Source of the DNA: Lanius collurio
Taxonomy: Eukaryota; Chordata; Aves; Passeriformes; Laniidae
Direction of reading: 5' to 3'
Assembly (NCBI GenBank): GCA_020086605.1
Contig: JACBWW010000004.1
Location: 36,336,987 to 36,400,986 of the forward strand
DNA: 64,000 bases
Below the pieces are notes generated by a model that made no database searches, was not told the origin of the DNA, and saw only the letters and a list, made by a program, of their open reading frames with translations. The position numbers were made by a program, and so were the translations under genes. The stretch's first letter is position 1; each line of letters opens with the position of its first letter. Below, in pieces: positions 37,401-49,950 of this stretch.

Positions 37401-40283
37401 AGAGGGAGGGTTATAGAGTAGGGCAAGAAGGTTGTGAGCAGCATCAGAAAATTTCTGATGGCCATTTTCTATCACAGGCAATGCAAGGTGTCCACAGGTG
37501 AGCTCAGTCTCCACCCCATTTTAAAATCTTCTTTGAATATGATCCTATGGTCACACTGGATGCTAACATGGTGTTTCAGTGTTTCCTTTTTTTGTATGGC
37601 ATCAGTGCAGTCCTGAACAGTACCAACTAAGGCATCAACAGTGAATCAAATCCGACCACTTTATAGTTAGAACTGATTCTTGTCCTGTAGCATTTTCCCT
37701 CAAAAGCCCCTGGATGTCAGGAGCTTTAGAGGCTATCTGTGAGGATGCTGAGGATTTTAAGGATGCTATCTGTGAACAAATGGAGACTTTTTTTCCCATT
37801 TGTACCTAATTTCTGGATATGCTCTGAAAACAACTGAGAAAACCCCCTATTTTTTGGAGATTTTGCCACTTACCTATGGTTATGTCATCCCTAAATCAGA
37901 TGGCTTCAGCGACAATTAAGCAGAGCCAGTCAATGTGAAATAAGTTACTAAGCCTCATTATTAGAAATCATATTGAAGCTAAGTTTGTCAAAGGTATCTC
38001 AACAGTCAGTGGAAAGGAACAGGCAGTTTGAACAGGCAATTTGTCACGCTCTACAACAGGGAGGCCAGATCACCCTCTAAAGATAATCATCTTTTCCATT
38101 TATCTAAGACAGAGCCTAGACAACCACCTTAGCTTATTTTGAAGGAATTAAATGGAAGGAGATGCATGTACTCCCTAAATAGCTAACTTACCCTGCAGAG
38201 AATCACACCTTTGCTCTTAAAAAATTCAGTGGTCTCCATTTCAGCATGTTTCCCTAACTTGTTTTCTGTTCATAAGACCAGCATAATTAGTTTTAATTGA
38301 CTAACATTTGCACACAGTCAAACCACTGAAATCCACCTCTCCTTGGCATTTATACAGGAGGGCTGAAGGCATGGAGACAGCAGTGTTCCATTAGCCTTCT
38401 CCATCGACAGAAGCCAGCATTCCCCAGCAAATTCACCAGTGGGTGAAATCCTTAAGACACACATCACTGCTAGCATTAGGTCAAGTTTATGTTCTCAAGT
38501 AGATCTTTTCACTTCTCTGCTTCAGCTGGACATACTGCTTGTGCAGTACACTTCCAGGAATAACTTAAAATTCCAGAAAATACAGTTATGAGAGAAGCAT
38601 AGGCTATTTTAAAATTGGTTGTATGGCAGAGAGAGCACACAGTAGCCAAGTAGCAAATGAACATCTGTATATACAAATTTTATGGGACTAAGGCAGTACA
38701 CGCTTAAGCACTTACCCAAGATTCAGAAGAAAAACCCCATGGTCAAGACTACTGCAGTTTTCAAGAACCATTTATAATGTGCAAATTCTCTGAAAATGCA
38801 GGGATAGCAAGAACAGCAACGTCCTTCTATCTCCTTGGTGCCAATTTACAGTATGGCCACAAACTTAGTCTTCCTACCTTCTCCATGATGTCTGTGTACA
38901 GTGCATCTTACTGCATTTCTTAAAGAAATAAATTAGTAAACATTGCAGTCAGCAAGATGTGAGCTGGCATGAGTGTTAAGGACCAATTTCAAGTGCTCAC
39001 CAATACTGTCTATGAGCATAATCCTTGGTGATCCAGAAAAGGTCTATTTTAATTCCTTCTTTTGTCAAAGCCATGGATGACCATCTGCACTTCACACATG
39101 GGTGGCTTTAGATTCTTAAGGACCAGCCTTTCTCTTCACTTAAATCTCGGCATCTCCCATCAGCAGTGAGACAGATGTAGTAGAAAAGACCTCAGCACAT
39201 GGCAACCACTTGATTTAACCACGTGATACATTAGGAAATCAAGTTGTAAGGTATGTCCTCTGTATCAAGCTAAGTTTTTGCATACTACATTTTAAAACTA
39301 GCACAGGAAATGGAAGATTTACCAAATGTATTTAAATAACTCCCAACTATTTATTAACCACTATACAAGTGAAGCAGACCAGTTAACAAAACTGAATGAA
39401 AGCAGCCTCTCTGCACATTACTTACTTCAATAAAAAGCCTTTTCTCCTTTTTCCTAGCTCAAATAGAAATTGTTTCCCTTTACTTGCCTTACTGTTTTCT
39501 GCTCTCATAGCTCTATGTCAGAAATCTCTGTAATTCATTATCCCAGTCCATGATCCTAGTGGTGGTCTATTAGACCTCTCAGGAAGTGATCTTCCTCTTG
39601 GAATTTATATAGACACAGCTACACCTGTCTCCAACCAACAACATTCAGCCTTCCAGTAGCCTTGGGTAGAGAATAAAATTTGACATGCTGTTGACTCTTT
39701 TGACAAAAATTTAACACATTCACCCATTTTAAATAAAAATCTACCCAACAGTGGCACTTGCTCATACCTCTGTCAGGCTTCTTAGATAAATGGAAATTAC
39801 TTGCAATAAAACAGAGGTAAACTTTGCATTAGAAATGCTCATCTTCAGTCATATATAAAAATATTCAGGGATCCTTTTATGAAGTAGTAAGTTCTAGTAT
39901 TATAAAAATTACACTGATATCATAGTTTCTACCACTGCCATATTTACTCTTAATTTGCATCAATAAGACAGGAAAAATAACTGGGTGAGAAAAAACATCC
40001 AGTTAAGTACATAACCATTGTTAGTTCTTTAAAAAGAATCACTAAGAAACACATTTACCACTAGAAGCTGCAGAGTGGGTTACACAACAGCTGAGTTAGT
40101 TAACTTCCCCTTATCTCCTTCTGCCACAGAGTCAGACACAGAGGTGCAAGGAATTTTCCAAGGGTACACACGAAATCACTGGCTGATCGGGAGTGTTAAA
40201 GGCTGTCCTGGCTCCCAGCTCAGTCTGCTCCCAAGAAAAGGCTGTAGCTCCACCAGATTAACCTGGACTCTTGCAAGTGGCGC
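34456..40283. other. Intergenic DNA downstream of TTC17, no gene recognised
   Basis: AT-richer sequence between the hairpin and the TTC17 poly(A) region. I saw no exon, RNA gene or clear transposon. Open frames of up to 145 codons (plus strand, 34,955-35,392) show no domain and lie in unremarkable DNA. Confidence 0.55.
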
Positions 40284-40339
40284 ATGACACACACAGTACA
40301 GGAGAAGCTGTGAGATGTTCATAAACAATTTATTTTATT
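40284..40339 (-). terminator. TTC17: TTC17 polyadenylation site
   Basis: On the minus strand two overlapping AATAAA hexamers (AATAAAATAAA) occupy 40,339-40,329. A GT-rich downstream element (CTGTGTGTGTCA) follows at about 40,295-40,284. This is the canonical order for cleavage at roughly 40,305-40,318. Variant ATTAAA signals closer to the stop, near 40,742-40,747 and 41,022-41,029, could give shorter 3' UTRs. Confidence 0.8.
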
Positions 40340-41240
40340 TCAAATATGTGCCATTTTTGATTCTGGAGAATCATGTCCTCCACCAACCAAAGACAGAATT
40401 GATTTGGAAATCTTCCACCTGACTTTTTGCTGTTGATACCTTGACACCATGTCCCTCCTCCTCGTTGGCAGCTGAAAGTATGGCTCAGGGTGAGCATAAA
40501 CTTGCACCTTATTCCAAAACAGCTAGAAATACAGTGAACAAAGAATTAGTAAATCAACCACTCAGGGGGGCGGAGGGCTATGCATATATAGACAAATATA
40601 AAACATCTTATTGGGATTTTTACCATTTTTTTTTTCTGCAAGTAAGATTAAAAACTACTTTGACTTTAGGGTCCTGCTGTTCCCTCCCCATTCCCTAACA
40701 GAAACGAACAATTCAAATAATGCTTCATGTTTCTCATGTTTTTTAATAAATATTTAGAAGTCTGTTCTTCTCCTTCCAAAAAAGCAGGTAATGTGGTATG
40801 AAGTGAACAAGACTGGACAAAGCATGAGTTTCACATGGATGAATTGCTGATTATCTCTTCTTACTATTTGGTATGGGTGTGCGCTTTGCATTTCCAATGG
40901 CTTAGGTTATAAGACATGAAGCAAGTTATTTTGGATGCTGATGCCAATCTGAGCATTATGGAAAAACCAATAGTGCCTAGGTCCTGTTACAGGTGGTCAT
41001 GGACTCATGGAAGTTTCCTGGTTTAATATTTACACGGATGTTTTAAAATTATGGTCTGTGAAATATATTTTCCAAAGACGCCCCTATATTTGACAAAAAA
41101 ATAATAAAAGAACCCTTGATCCAAATCCCATCTCTTTTTAACAGTCTTGTTAAAGATTTCAATTCGTCAATTTATCTTAGCACACTTAAGAGCAGAATAG
41201 AGAATAATGACATTTTTGAAAAAGAGAAAGATGCTGATCT
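40305..41240 (-). other. TTC17: TTC17 3' UTR
   Basis: About 0.94 kb between the stop codon at 41,241-41,243 and the predicted cleavage site. It is AT-rich and no splice is needed to reach the signal. The 3' limit is inferred from the poly(A) motifs only. Confidence 0.7.
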
Positions 41241-41372
41241 CTAAGGAGACCGCCGCTCTTTTTTCAGAAGTAAATGACACTGAATGGTGCGGATTCGATT
41301 CTTTGCTGGGGCAAACTCCGGCTGAAGCTTTAGTGTTGACTCATACCATTTCATGGCCTTTTCAAACTCCTC
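41241..41372 (-). CDS. TTC17: TTC17 terminal coding exon (C-terminus and stop)
   Basis: This exon encodes 43 residues and TAG. It starts in phase 0 after the acceptor TTCTTCTTCACAG with EEFEKAMKWYESTLKLQPEF and ends LKKERRSP then stop. The first part is the second helix pair of a TPR unit begun in the preceding exon: the FEKAMKWYESTLKLQP stretch shows the typical A-x-x-x-Y and L-x-L-x-P spacing. The basic tail ending RRSP is the signature end of vertebrate TTC17. The coding part runs straight into the 3' UTR. Confidence 0.97.
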   Translation of the reverse strand, partial: EEFEKAMKWYESTLKLQPEFAPAKNRIRTIQCHLLLKKERRSP

Positions 41373-42684
41373 CTGTGAAGAAGAAACCAGAGTGCAAAGA
41401 GACAGATTCTAAAATCAGTAAATACATTTTCTATGCCTTTCCCATCCTGACAAGTTGTGCAGTATGATATCCACAAAAGTAACTGAACCAATCCTTGTGA
41501 TTTAGGATTTTTTTCTTTCTCCCACAAATAATTGCTATAATGACTCAATTCTGCATAATCCAGGGAAAGGAGTCAAATTAATGCTGAGAATTTTTGACCA
41601 ATGTTCTCGCCTTTTCTTTTTAATAGTACATCTTTATATTCTTGCTGTGAAAGTAACTTTTGAAAACAGGTTTCAGTCAGAATTTGAGTAGATCAAAGCT
41701 TTAAAATCATGGACAACGTAAAACCATCAACTTTTCTGAAAAGCTAACATTTTTAGAAACAACCTGAAATTATTTTTAAAGGATTACTCAATGTAAAAAC
41801 TCAACAAAATCCCCTCAAGACTTAAAGAGCATACAATAGCTAGACAATGTCAATTGATAAGCTGGACTCCAGGTTGGTAGTTAGAAGCATTCATGTGGAA
41901 ATAGCATCTATTTTTGTATAGCTGAAATCTCATTACCTAGGCCACCCTGCTTTTTTATTAACTAGAAAAGCATGCCAACATCTGATAGTGTATTAGAGGA
42001 AAAATGAGAGGAGAAAAGACCCAAAATATTCTGGGGTTCTCAGTCAGTTTCATCACTTATCTTTTTCTCTTAAGTTCCTTTTCTCAGTAACTTTAGTTAT
42101 GCAGTAGAGGTTATATTAATTTTTGGCCATATCATAAAGACTAACTAGATCAAGGTGAGTTGTAAATCTTGATTTTTTTAAAAAGGTGTATTTTAATAGT
42201 ATATATAGCTAATATGAAGAAATTTGAGTTCCATCTACAAATTATGTTGGGTATTGATAATCCAGATATTGAAACTGAACTTCCCTTGTGTTTGTTCACC
42301 ATAATTGTGAATTGGGTTTTACCTACTATTCCAAGCTTTGTTCTTCAGGATAGAGACCAAATTCATCATTAATTCTCCAGTATTACAAAAATATCCTGCA
42401 TTTAGATGGGTGGACAACCCAAATTACCAACTTTTTGCCACCGTCTTAACAAAGCTTTGCACACAGCATTCTTAAGCCAGCTTATAAAAATAGTGGCCTT
42501 AAAGTACTAAACGTGAAATAGGAGTAAAATAAGTAATGGAAATTTCGTCTTTCTAAAGATATTCCTTCCTGATAATCCTACCCCAGTTTCTTGACTGCTC
42601 CTTCAAAATTATTTGTGAGAATAAGACTTTTATATACATGTAAATAGTATCCCAAAGACAGCCATAACCAGAGAGCACACTCAC
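41373..42684 (-). other. TTC17: TTC17 last intron
   Basis: A 1.3-kb AT-rich intron with donor GTGAGTG and acceptor CTTCACAG. No nested gene or repeat family was recognised. Confidence 0.9.
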
Positions 42685-42828
42685 CATTGCTACATAGACA
42701 TTTGCCAGTGTGAAATGATTAACCACGAAGTGTGGCGCTATTTCCACTGCCATGGTAGCCACAATGATGGCATCATTCCAGAGTTTGGCATTGTGGAAGA
42801 TGTTTGCTAGGCTTATTAGTGGTACATC
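42685..42828 (-). CDS. TTC17: TTC17 exon encoding a C-terminal TPR unit
   Basis: The exon is 144 bases, 48 codons, phase 0 at both ends. It begins DVPLISLANIFHNAKLWNDA, continues ATMAVEIAPHF and ends HFTLANVYVAM. It forms one TPR plus the first helix of the next: the LANIFHNAKLWNDAIIVATMAVEIAP stretch has the classical W/L-G/A-A-P pattern. The acceptor is TTCTCCTCCAG and the donor GTGAGTG. It joins the terminal exon in frame as VYVAM-EEFEK. Confidence 0.97.
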
Positions 42829-44739
42829 CTGGAGGAGAAAAACAAACAATAAACAGTGTCTTTCCATTGAAATTGTCTCAGGATCAGCAAGACAAATAGA
42901 AGACTCCACCACCAATCTGCACTCATCTGGTTCCTACCCACTTCCCTCTCTTTTGATGTTGAGAGCAATGATCTAGACCTATTTTAATGTAAAATGGCAT
43001 TTGGGCCCTGAGTTACAAACAAAAAAACCTCATGTCCACATCCCCTTACAATAATGATAAACATTACTCTTGGATAGAAAAACAACTCAAAAATTAACTC
43101 TAGTGAATGTACATTTAGTTTTTAGAAGCTCTTACACTATTTTTCTCCCTAAAGATGAGGTGCACTCTTCAGAGACAAGAGAAGCTGCTTTGTTTTAATA
43201 CCCACCTTCAGCTCTTGCATAAAAGGAGAGGGAATGTGAACAAACAGGAGAGCAGGAAAGTGAAAACGTGGTCTAACCATTAGCGAAACAGATGCATTAT
43301 TTTTTGTCCTGCCTCTGCCATAGAAATCTTACTCTGATACTGAGTAATAGCTATAAATAAAATTTTCTCAGTGGGACACTGATGGTATGTTTTTTATTTC
43401 CCGGATTTCCAGACTGTGACCTTGTCTGACTGAAAAAACTGTAGAGCCCTGGCAGCCGTAACAGACTCTCTGGGAGCTGGGCTTCACATCTTCAAAGCAA
43501 AAAATACTGCTTAGTACCAAGGCTGAGGTGCCTTCAACAGGCCAAGAAAAAGTTCTGGATGTATGTGATCCTCAATTCCTTGACCTTCACATGACAGGAG
43601 TACCTTTGCCGCACAAATTATTCATGTTTGCAAAGCAGGTATTATGGAAGTCAGAATCACAAGAGAAGTTCACAGGAAAATTAATTACCTTTTATTTGCA
43701 TGAGAAAAGTCAAGAGAAAGTAGCCAAAGTGCATAAAAGCAAAGAGGAGGATAAACCAAAATACACTAAATAGCTTTTAATCCAGTGCTAACTCTGAGTA
43801 AAAGTTGCAGCTCTGTCTTGACAAACAAGATCCAGAGTTTTCTTTGGAGGCAGCTTCAATATAGAGAACAGAAACAAGGCACAAATTTGGAGAGTCGTCC
43901 AGTCTCGAGTAACATTTTATCGTACTTCTAGAAAAGAAGCACTACTCCACCATAATCTTGCCAAACTGTAGTTTCCAATCCATACTCTGACCCTTACAGA
44001 TCACATAGCTAAGGACTCCTTTCCTGAGGAACTGATTATAGAAAGACAGGAAAATTAGCAAAAGCTTGATGTGTTAAAGACATTGGTTCCAACCTTGTTT
44101 TAAAGGGATAATGCAAAGAAAGAGAATTACAGGAAACATACAAAGGCTGTGCAGTGAGGATTGTGCATTTCTTAGCTGAAGCATTTTCTATGGTTAATGG
44201 CTAAATCTTCCTAATAATATCCCGGAAGCGTGAATTACTTTCTCTCCCAATTTTCAGAGAAAAGTTGAAGACCAAGATTTCAACGGAATTTACATTTTTC
44301 CATGCGGCACAATTTGTTGCTCAGGTACCAAAGAAAAATCTGTTGAGTAAGGAGCCTATATTGCATTTATCAGTTTGCAAGGGGGAGCTGGGTGTTTAAG
44401 AACAGACATTACAATGCCCAGCACAGCACCTGGCAAGGTGAAGGGTACTGAGCACTTCAGCCAACTGGAACACTAAAGAGAAGAATGTGTCTGAAGTACC
44501 ACCTTCTTTTTTGAATAAAGAACTGCTGCACAAAGTCAAGGACTAGTGTCCAACTGAGATTCACAGCCCAAATGCTTATGATTTAAGTAATTCCTTTAGA
44601 TAATCACCCTCCCACCCTCTCTAAAAGCACAACCAGAAGACACACTCCCCTCCTTAAAAGCATACCCAGAAAATATACTCCCACACCCTAGGTTAGAAGA
44701 CTTCTCTAGAAAAGGCTGATGAAGCACATGCATACACAC
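42829..44739 (-). other. TTC17: TTC17 intron
   Basis: A 1.9-kb intron with donor GTGTGTA, a weaker match to the consensus than the others. An imperfect 33-bp tandem duplication at 44,621-44,687 lies just inside the donor. A plus-strand open frame at 43,528-43,773 inside it shows no recognisable domain and is probably chance. Confidence 0.9.
44621..44687. repeat. 33-bp imperfect tandem duplication in TTC17 intron
   Basis: The unit at 44,621-44,653 (TAAAAGCAC..CCAGAAGA..ACTCCC) is repeated at 44,654-44,687 with several substitutions. It lies about 50-120 bases inside the intron, close to a non-canonical-looking donor. Confidence 0.7.
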
Positions 44740-44859
44740 CTTCATGTGATGGGGTGCATAGTGCAACGCTTGCCGTAAACAATCAATTGCCTTCTTTCCT
44801 TGGCCTTTCACCCTCCAATAAAGAGCTGCCATGCTAGAGAGGACCCATGAAGTCTGATT
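44740..44859 (-). CDS. TTC17: TTC17 exon encoding a TPR unit (NQTSWVLSSM)
   Basis: The exon is 120 bases, 40 codons, phase 0 at both ends. It starts NQTSWVLSSMAALYWRVKGQ and ends QALHYAPHHMK. The WVLSSMAALYWRVKGQGKKAIDCLRQALHYAP stretch is a complete TPR with aromatic, small and proline residues at the usual places. The acceptor is TCTTCTTTTGCCAG and the donor GTGTGTA. The block resembles the other TPR repeats of the same protein, which also begin with an N-x-S/T-S-W-V-L motif in TTC17. Confidence 0.97.
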
Positions 44860-46334
44860 CTGGCAAAAGAAGAACACAAAAAACTCATGTAAATACCCAT
44901 AGTGAATAGTCATCCTACCTTTCACTCTTCCAGTTTATTTGATATACTGAGGTAGAGGGTGTTACACTTTTAAAAAAGCATTAAACTATTTCAAAGCAGC
45001 AAAAAGTTTCTGACAACATATATGCAATAGTCAGGTAAATGAGACTGCCAAATGAAACAAATTCCCAATGCAACACCATTTCCTTAGGAAAGGAATAGTA
45101 GTTAAATAGCTTTCAACAGCAACAACAGTTTCAGCAGCCACAATAGCTTCTAACCAGCTCTCTGATGCTGAGCATCTAGATGTTCACACACATTACCCAA
45201 CATGAAGGAAAAAAAAATTAGCTAAATTAGCTGATTGGACTTGTAGGCTCCCTGCAGTCACTGGAAAGAGAAAGGATGCCCTGGGATGCAGCTCAGTCCA
45301 GAACCTGACAAAGCCCAGCCTCTTGCTGGCTCACTCCCATGCCCTGTGTTATAAAGGAAAATACTGAGAATTTCTAGTCTCTGCACTAAATATTCAGCTT
45401 ATTTGGATAAAGCTTGCTGTCTGCAGAGGAAACTAGCATGTAAGAGAAAAAGTTAGTATAAAGTTTGTATCTAAAGTGAAAAGAAACTTAAGTCTTGTAA
45501 GGGTAAGAGTAATCTTTGCTTTCAGGGAATGGACAATGCTATATTGGTTTTAATTTCAAAGCACAGTAAGTTCCTCAGACAGCTTTTGGCTGAATGGGCC
45601 AGGGGCACCAAACTGTTTTCACTGAGCCCTCTTTCCTAGCTTGGGATGTTCTCCCTACTAGTTGTACATACAGAACAGCAATCCCTGGCATCCCTGTCTG
45701 CTTTGTGGATCCTGTGAAAATTATGTCCCTAAATCCTCTCATCCTAGGGCATACAGCTGAGGTCCTTAGTAGCCTTTAGCTACGAAGCATGGATTTCTCT
45801 GGAGAGAACAGGAAGTGCAGGCTTCCACACCTCTGCCTGAACACATCTGACACTTCAGGCCAACGCTACACCAGGCAGAAGCAGCAGGCTGAAACAACAG
45901 GAAGCCCCTCTGAGCTGTCTGACTGCTGCATGCCAGGAATGTCATTGGACAGGGGAGACATGGCTTAACTCAACTTCCATAAGCTCCAAGCCAATGTAGC
46001 ATAAAAAGAAAGAAGAGGGCTGAGAACTGTTGAAAGAGTTTAATAAATCAGTAATTAGCAATGCTGCTCACTACAGGGCAGGAAACACTGGGACATTTGA
46101 CAAGCTTAAGTTTCAGTAGAGAGATATGGAAGACACTTGATGGTATAAGCACAGGATATACCTCAACAAAATACTTGTGAGGGCATTACAGATGCTAAAT
46201 AGACACAAATCCCTAGTCCAAGTACTAATACATTCCTTGAGCGGGATTTCAGACAAACAATTCGAGACCAGATTGACCACTACGCCAGTCATGAGCAGTA
46301 AGCCCAGACTTCTCATTTTCTCCTTTACACGTAC
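44860..46334 (-). other. TTC17: TTC17 intron
   Basis: A 1.5-kb intron with donor GTACGTG and acceptor TTTGCCAG. No nested feature was recognised. Confidence 0.9.
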
Positions 46335-46418
46335 CTTTTCCAAAGCTTTGGCTATTCGAGTACCAACTTGTTCTAGTGACTGTGGTGAGTAGTGGTCTTT
46401 GCCAAGATTCTGTAGGAC
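46335..46418 (-). CDS. TTC17: TTC17 84-base exon (VLQNLGKDHYSPQS)
   Basis: A small phase-0 exon of 28 codons, beginning VLQNLGKDHYSPQSLEQVG and ending RIAKALEK. It is the helix that leads into the next TPR. The acceptor is CCTTTTCCACAG and the donor GTACGTG. It matches the remembered human stretch closely, including RIAK-LEK before the NQTSW exon. Confidence 0.96.
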
Positions 46419-46885
46419 CTGTGGAAAAGGAAGTAAAAGTGCTTAGATGTGGGAACCTGGTAAGAGATGTGCCCTTCCTTGTTGATTGTGTTTTGCCCAG
46501 CCTTTTACAAATGCTGTATCCTGCTTCAACCTAAACATCACTGTCTATCTTGAATTGATACTATCTGTATAACACAGTGTTATAACTCCATGGCACTGCA
46601 TACAAGAAATTCTAAGTATGCTGAGTTGGACTTTACTTTCACTAATTCATCCACAAAGAGCTATAAATACAGACACACTAATGGTGTTTTAGGATTTCCC
46701 TCAGGCCAGACTGTAGATGGTTGGGAAAACATTCTGGTAAAATTTCATGTTGCATTGTTCTTACAGTTTTATCCAGGAATTCACTCACTGAAAGTCACCT
46801 CTGGAGACAAGGCACTGAGCTAAATACATCTTGAGTCTGCCGTGGTATGGCCATTTTTGTGTGACAGCCCTCAGCTCTGGCATAC
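46419..46885 (-). other. TTC17: TTC17 intron
   Basis: A 467-base intron with donor GTATGCC and acceptor TTCCACAG. Nothing else was seen. Confidence 0.9.
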
Positions 46886-47045
46886 CTCTTTCAGTTGACT
46901 TTCTCCAGTGTAATGCAAGCTGGCCCGACTAGAGACACCTTGCAGGTGGTCCAAAGTATGCATACTGGCTGGGAGGTTTGGGTTACAAAGGGGCTCCATG
47001 GCTGGTTCCTGCAGCTGTGTGGCAAAATCAATGTGCTCTGTAACG
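46886..47045 (-). CDS. TTC17: TTC17 exon (TEHIDFATQLQEPAMEPLC)
   Basis: The exon is 160 bases. Its first base completes a split GAC codon (Asp) with the upstream exon, and 53 codons follow. They include TEHIDFATQLQEPAMEPLCN, SMHTLDHLQGVSSR and SLHYTGESQLKE. The acceptor is ATGACATTTGCAG and the donor GTATGCC. This linker region, rich in His, Asp and Pro, precedes the C-terminal TPRs and is highly conserved in the family. Confidence 0.97.
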
Positions 47046-47364
47046 CTGCAAATGTCATAAAACAAGTTAAATTAGTTAAGAGAACACAATAGTCATTAGA
47101 AAGTTCTCTAGTGAAAGTAAATTGCCCAGAACCTGGCAGAATCTCATTTGAGCAGCTCAAGAAGCAAGAGGAAGTGGATCTTGCATCTGCACTTGCACTT
47201 TTCTTTGCAAGCCTAATAGATGAAATTCCACATGATGCTTTCAAACTTCTTAGAAATCCTGGCATTCTTTCTTACTAACATAAAATCTTCAGTTGACACA
47301 CACTGAAGACCACGTCTTGCTTTGTGTAAGTAACTTACTCAGGGTTCATATCCATGATACTCAC
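47046..47364 (-). other. TTC17: TTC17 intron
   Basis: A short 319-base intron with donor GTGAGTA and acceptor ACATTTGCAG. It contains no separate feature. Confidence 0.9.
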
Positions 47365-47485
47365 TCAATGTTTTTAGCAGAAACAGCAAGCCACGTGCTG
47401 GCTACAGTTGTAAGCTCTACCCTGCGGAGCTTCAGGCATTCATCAGGACTTGGCCAGCCAAGGCTACGGTAGTCACGCCTTTTTC
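47365..47485 (-). CDS. TTC17: TTC17 exon (RRDYRSLGWPSPDEC)
   Basis: The exon is 121 bases, with two bases of a split Gly codon at its start and two bases of the split Asp codon at its end. It encodes KRRDYRSLGWPSPDECLKLR and VELTTVASTWLAVSAKNI. The acceptor is GCTTTACTTTCTCAAG and the donor GTGAGTA. The LGWPSPDECLKLR and STWLAVS blocks are near-identical to mammalian TTC17 as recalled. Confidence 0.97.
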
Positions 47486-49784
47486 CTTGAGAAAGTAAAG
47501 CAAAAATAGAAGAAACTTTCTGGAAGGAGAAAGACCTTCTACTTCAGTACAATGATTCTTAAAATACTTTATACCAGTAGATACATCCCCTGCATTATAA
47601 AAGTCACTGTCTTGCATACACATTTCTTTAAGACCATTCCTGAACCTAAATGGACTGAATGGGACTGGTAGGATGCACAGACAGAACCAGATTGTGTGCA
47701 AGACAGATCAGGAGATAAAAACCTGTTTCATTACTCTTTTTCCAAAACTACAGATTAAGAATTGCCACTCTTGTTTACAGGTAATGTCTCTACTTAAATG
47801 TCCTTAAACCAAGTTTGTGTGTCATCATTAATGTTCTACAGCTACACTTAAAAACTAATAAAAGTTGATTGGTCTATCTTTTGACAATTCCAGGCAAAAA
47901 ATACTGCCAATATTATTCACTGAGTATTTTCTGAGACAGTCAGTGGCTTTTATTGTGTTCTTACACTCAATATAGCAACATTCCTGAAACTATTTAACAA
48001 TTACACTTAAACTCTCCCATTTTGCAGAGAGGCAAAGCAAGGCAGGGAAAGGCTAAATAACATGCTTTATGCTAACAAACAGTTCACTGAGAGAAACAGG
48101 AACTGAATCTTCACATCTGAACTAAAGCCTACTGAAATCATTCCCGCAAATTTGGTGGATACTGTATCAAGTCCTAGGAAAATAGTCTGTGTTAAATGTT
48201 AGGAAACATTTTCCTCTTGTATCAGAACCATCCAAACTATTTGGAACATAAGAAAAATCACCATAGCAGTAGATTTGCACAGTGGGGAGCCAAGTTTTAA
48301 AAACATGCCAGTCTATCAAACCAGCTATGTAGACAACATTTCAGTCTTCATTAGTAGTTACATGAAATTTTGCCCATTTGGATGTAATTCCTATTTCTCA
48401 TCCAAGTTATAGTAAACCACTTCATCATAATTTTGCAAATAACAAAGATGTCTGCAATACCATGTGTGTTGTAAAGAATTGTGATAAAAGCGAAATTAAT
48501 TTTGAGACACAAAGGGAAATTTCAGAGGGAAATGATCAGTTCTCATCACCACCACTGTGATCTGACTGCAAGTTCTTATTGGCAAAGGACATCAAGAGGT
48601 ATGGAAATGCTACAGAGACAGTTCAGCAGCCTGGGAAGAAGTGAAACACAGGACAGATACCATCATTCCCCTGTTCTACCAAGAACTCCCCTGGTGACCT
48701 TCAATTTGTTACTTAAATTTTGATGATTTAGCTCTTGCAAAGAGGATGCAGGCTGACCCTGCCTCCCAGGAATGCTGGGAAGATTACTTTATAATTGAGG
48801 GATGGAATGTAATAAAGCCACAAAAGTAACTCAGAGGGAAAGAAGACAAACACTAAAAAAAGGGACAGGTATGTGCTCACAAATGATAGTCTGTTTTCAT
48901 GTGTTCCTTCCCCCCTGCAATCTAAATATTTAATTCAATAACCTACATTTGTCAGTTGCTAAAAAAAGGAGCTTGTTAAAGATTTAATGTAAAAGCCTTC
49001 AAAATGTGAAATCACTTTCCAGGTCATCAAATAATCAAGGACTAAGATGAACTGTAGAACTTTGCTTACACATCAGTCCCACAATATTAACATTTTAGCA
49101 ACGTTGAAAGGCAAGACAAAAAGTATGGGGCCCAATTGATTGGGTTTTATTCTTTGCCATCATATTAACACAGACTACTCTACAATTCCTGTTACTCAAC
49201 TAGCAAGAACTCCCATCTGCCTCCCAAAATCTGATCTGTGTTGGTGCACTACTCTTCCGTAACTCCAGTGTTCTGGAAGACAGTCTAAGTTTTCTCTGAT
49301 AGACTAAACAATTATAGTAGAACACTTAATTTTTATTTATTTACTTAATTTTTTCACTAATCTTTCAGCTCTTTCTCTTTGAGTTGTATGTTTTATGTTT
49401 AGCCAGAAGTCAGCCCAAACTCTTATTCTGCATCCTGATAAACTAACTTCTCCACCCATTCAGTTTATCAAGAGAAATCACCGAAGTCTCCTCTCTCTTT
49501 TACAACTTCTACTCTTTCATCCTCCATTCTCACCATCTCATCCCCAGAAGTTTTGGAAATTAAACTTCACTCAATACATAAAGTTAGGCTGCACTTCATC
49601 AAGAAGGTGCAGATGGAAGAGATTTTTTTTCCATGTACTCATCTAGTAGGGACATTTCACTATTTAGTCTATGTGATGCTTATTTTCAGTAATAAACCAG
49701 TGTACTATAAAAGCTGCAAAGGAAATAAACCATAGTAATACAAAAGCTGCAAATTATTTGCTTTCTCTAGAAGCAGCAGGTTAC
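47486..49784 (-). other. TTC17: TTC17 intron
   Basis: A 2.3-kb AT-rich intron with donor GTAACCT. Nothing else was recognised on either strand. Confidence 0.9.
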
Positions 49785-49950
49785 CTGTTGGTCCAGGAGA
49801 AGGTATCTTTGGTCCACTGATCTCTAGGGCAGTTTTGTAAAAGTTTTCAGTCTCTGCATTAGTCCCTTCTTCCACATTTTTCCCAGCTGGCTCCTGGAGA
49901 TCCAAAGTTTCAGCTTTCGGTTTCTTTAAACGTTTGACCTGAAAAGTGAT
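49785..49950 (-). CDS. TTC17: TTC17 exon (ITFQVKRLKKPK)
   Basis: The exon is 166 bases, 55 codons plus the first base of a Gly codon. It starts ITFQVKRLKKPKAETLDLQE and ends EISGPKIPSPGPT. The acceptor is TTCTTTTGGTAG, chosen over an AG 12 bases further in because only this one supplies the conserved ITFQ and keeps the EW-ITFQVKR junction. The donor is GTAACCT. The middle part is an acidic, poorly conserved spacer. Confidence 0.95.

Noticed and set aside
1..40283. Searched for HSD17B12, ALKBH3, API5 or other neighbour-gene exons
   Set aside because: No peptide stretch of these genes could be recognised on either strand; any neighbour lies outside the window.
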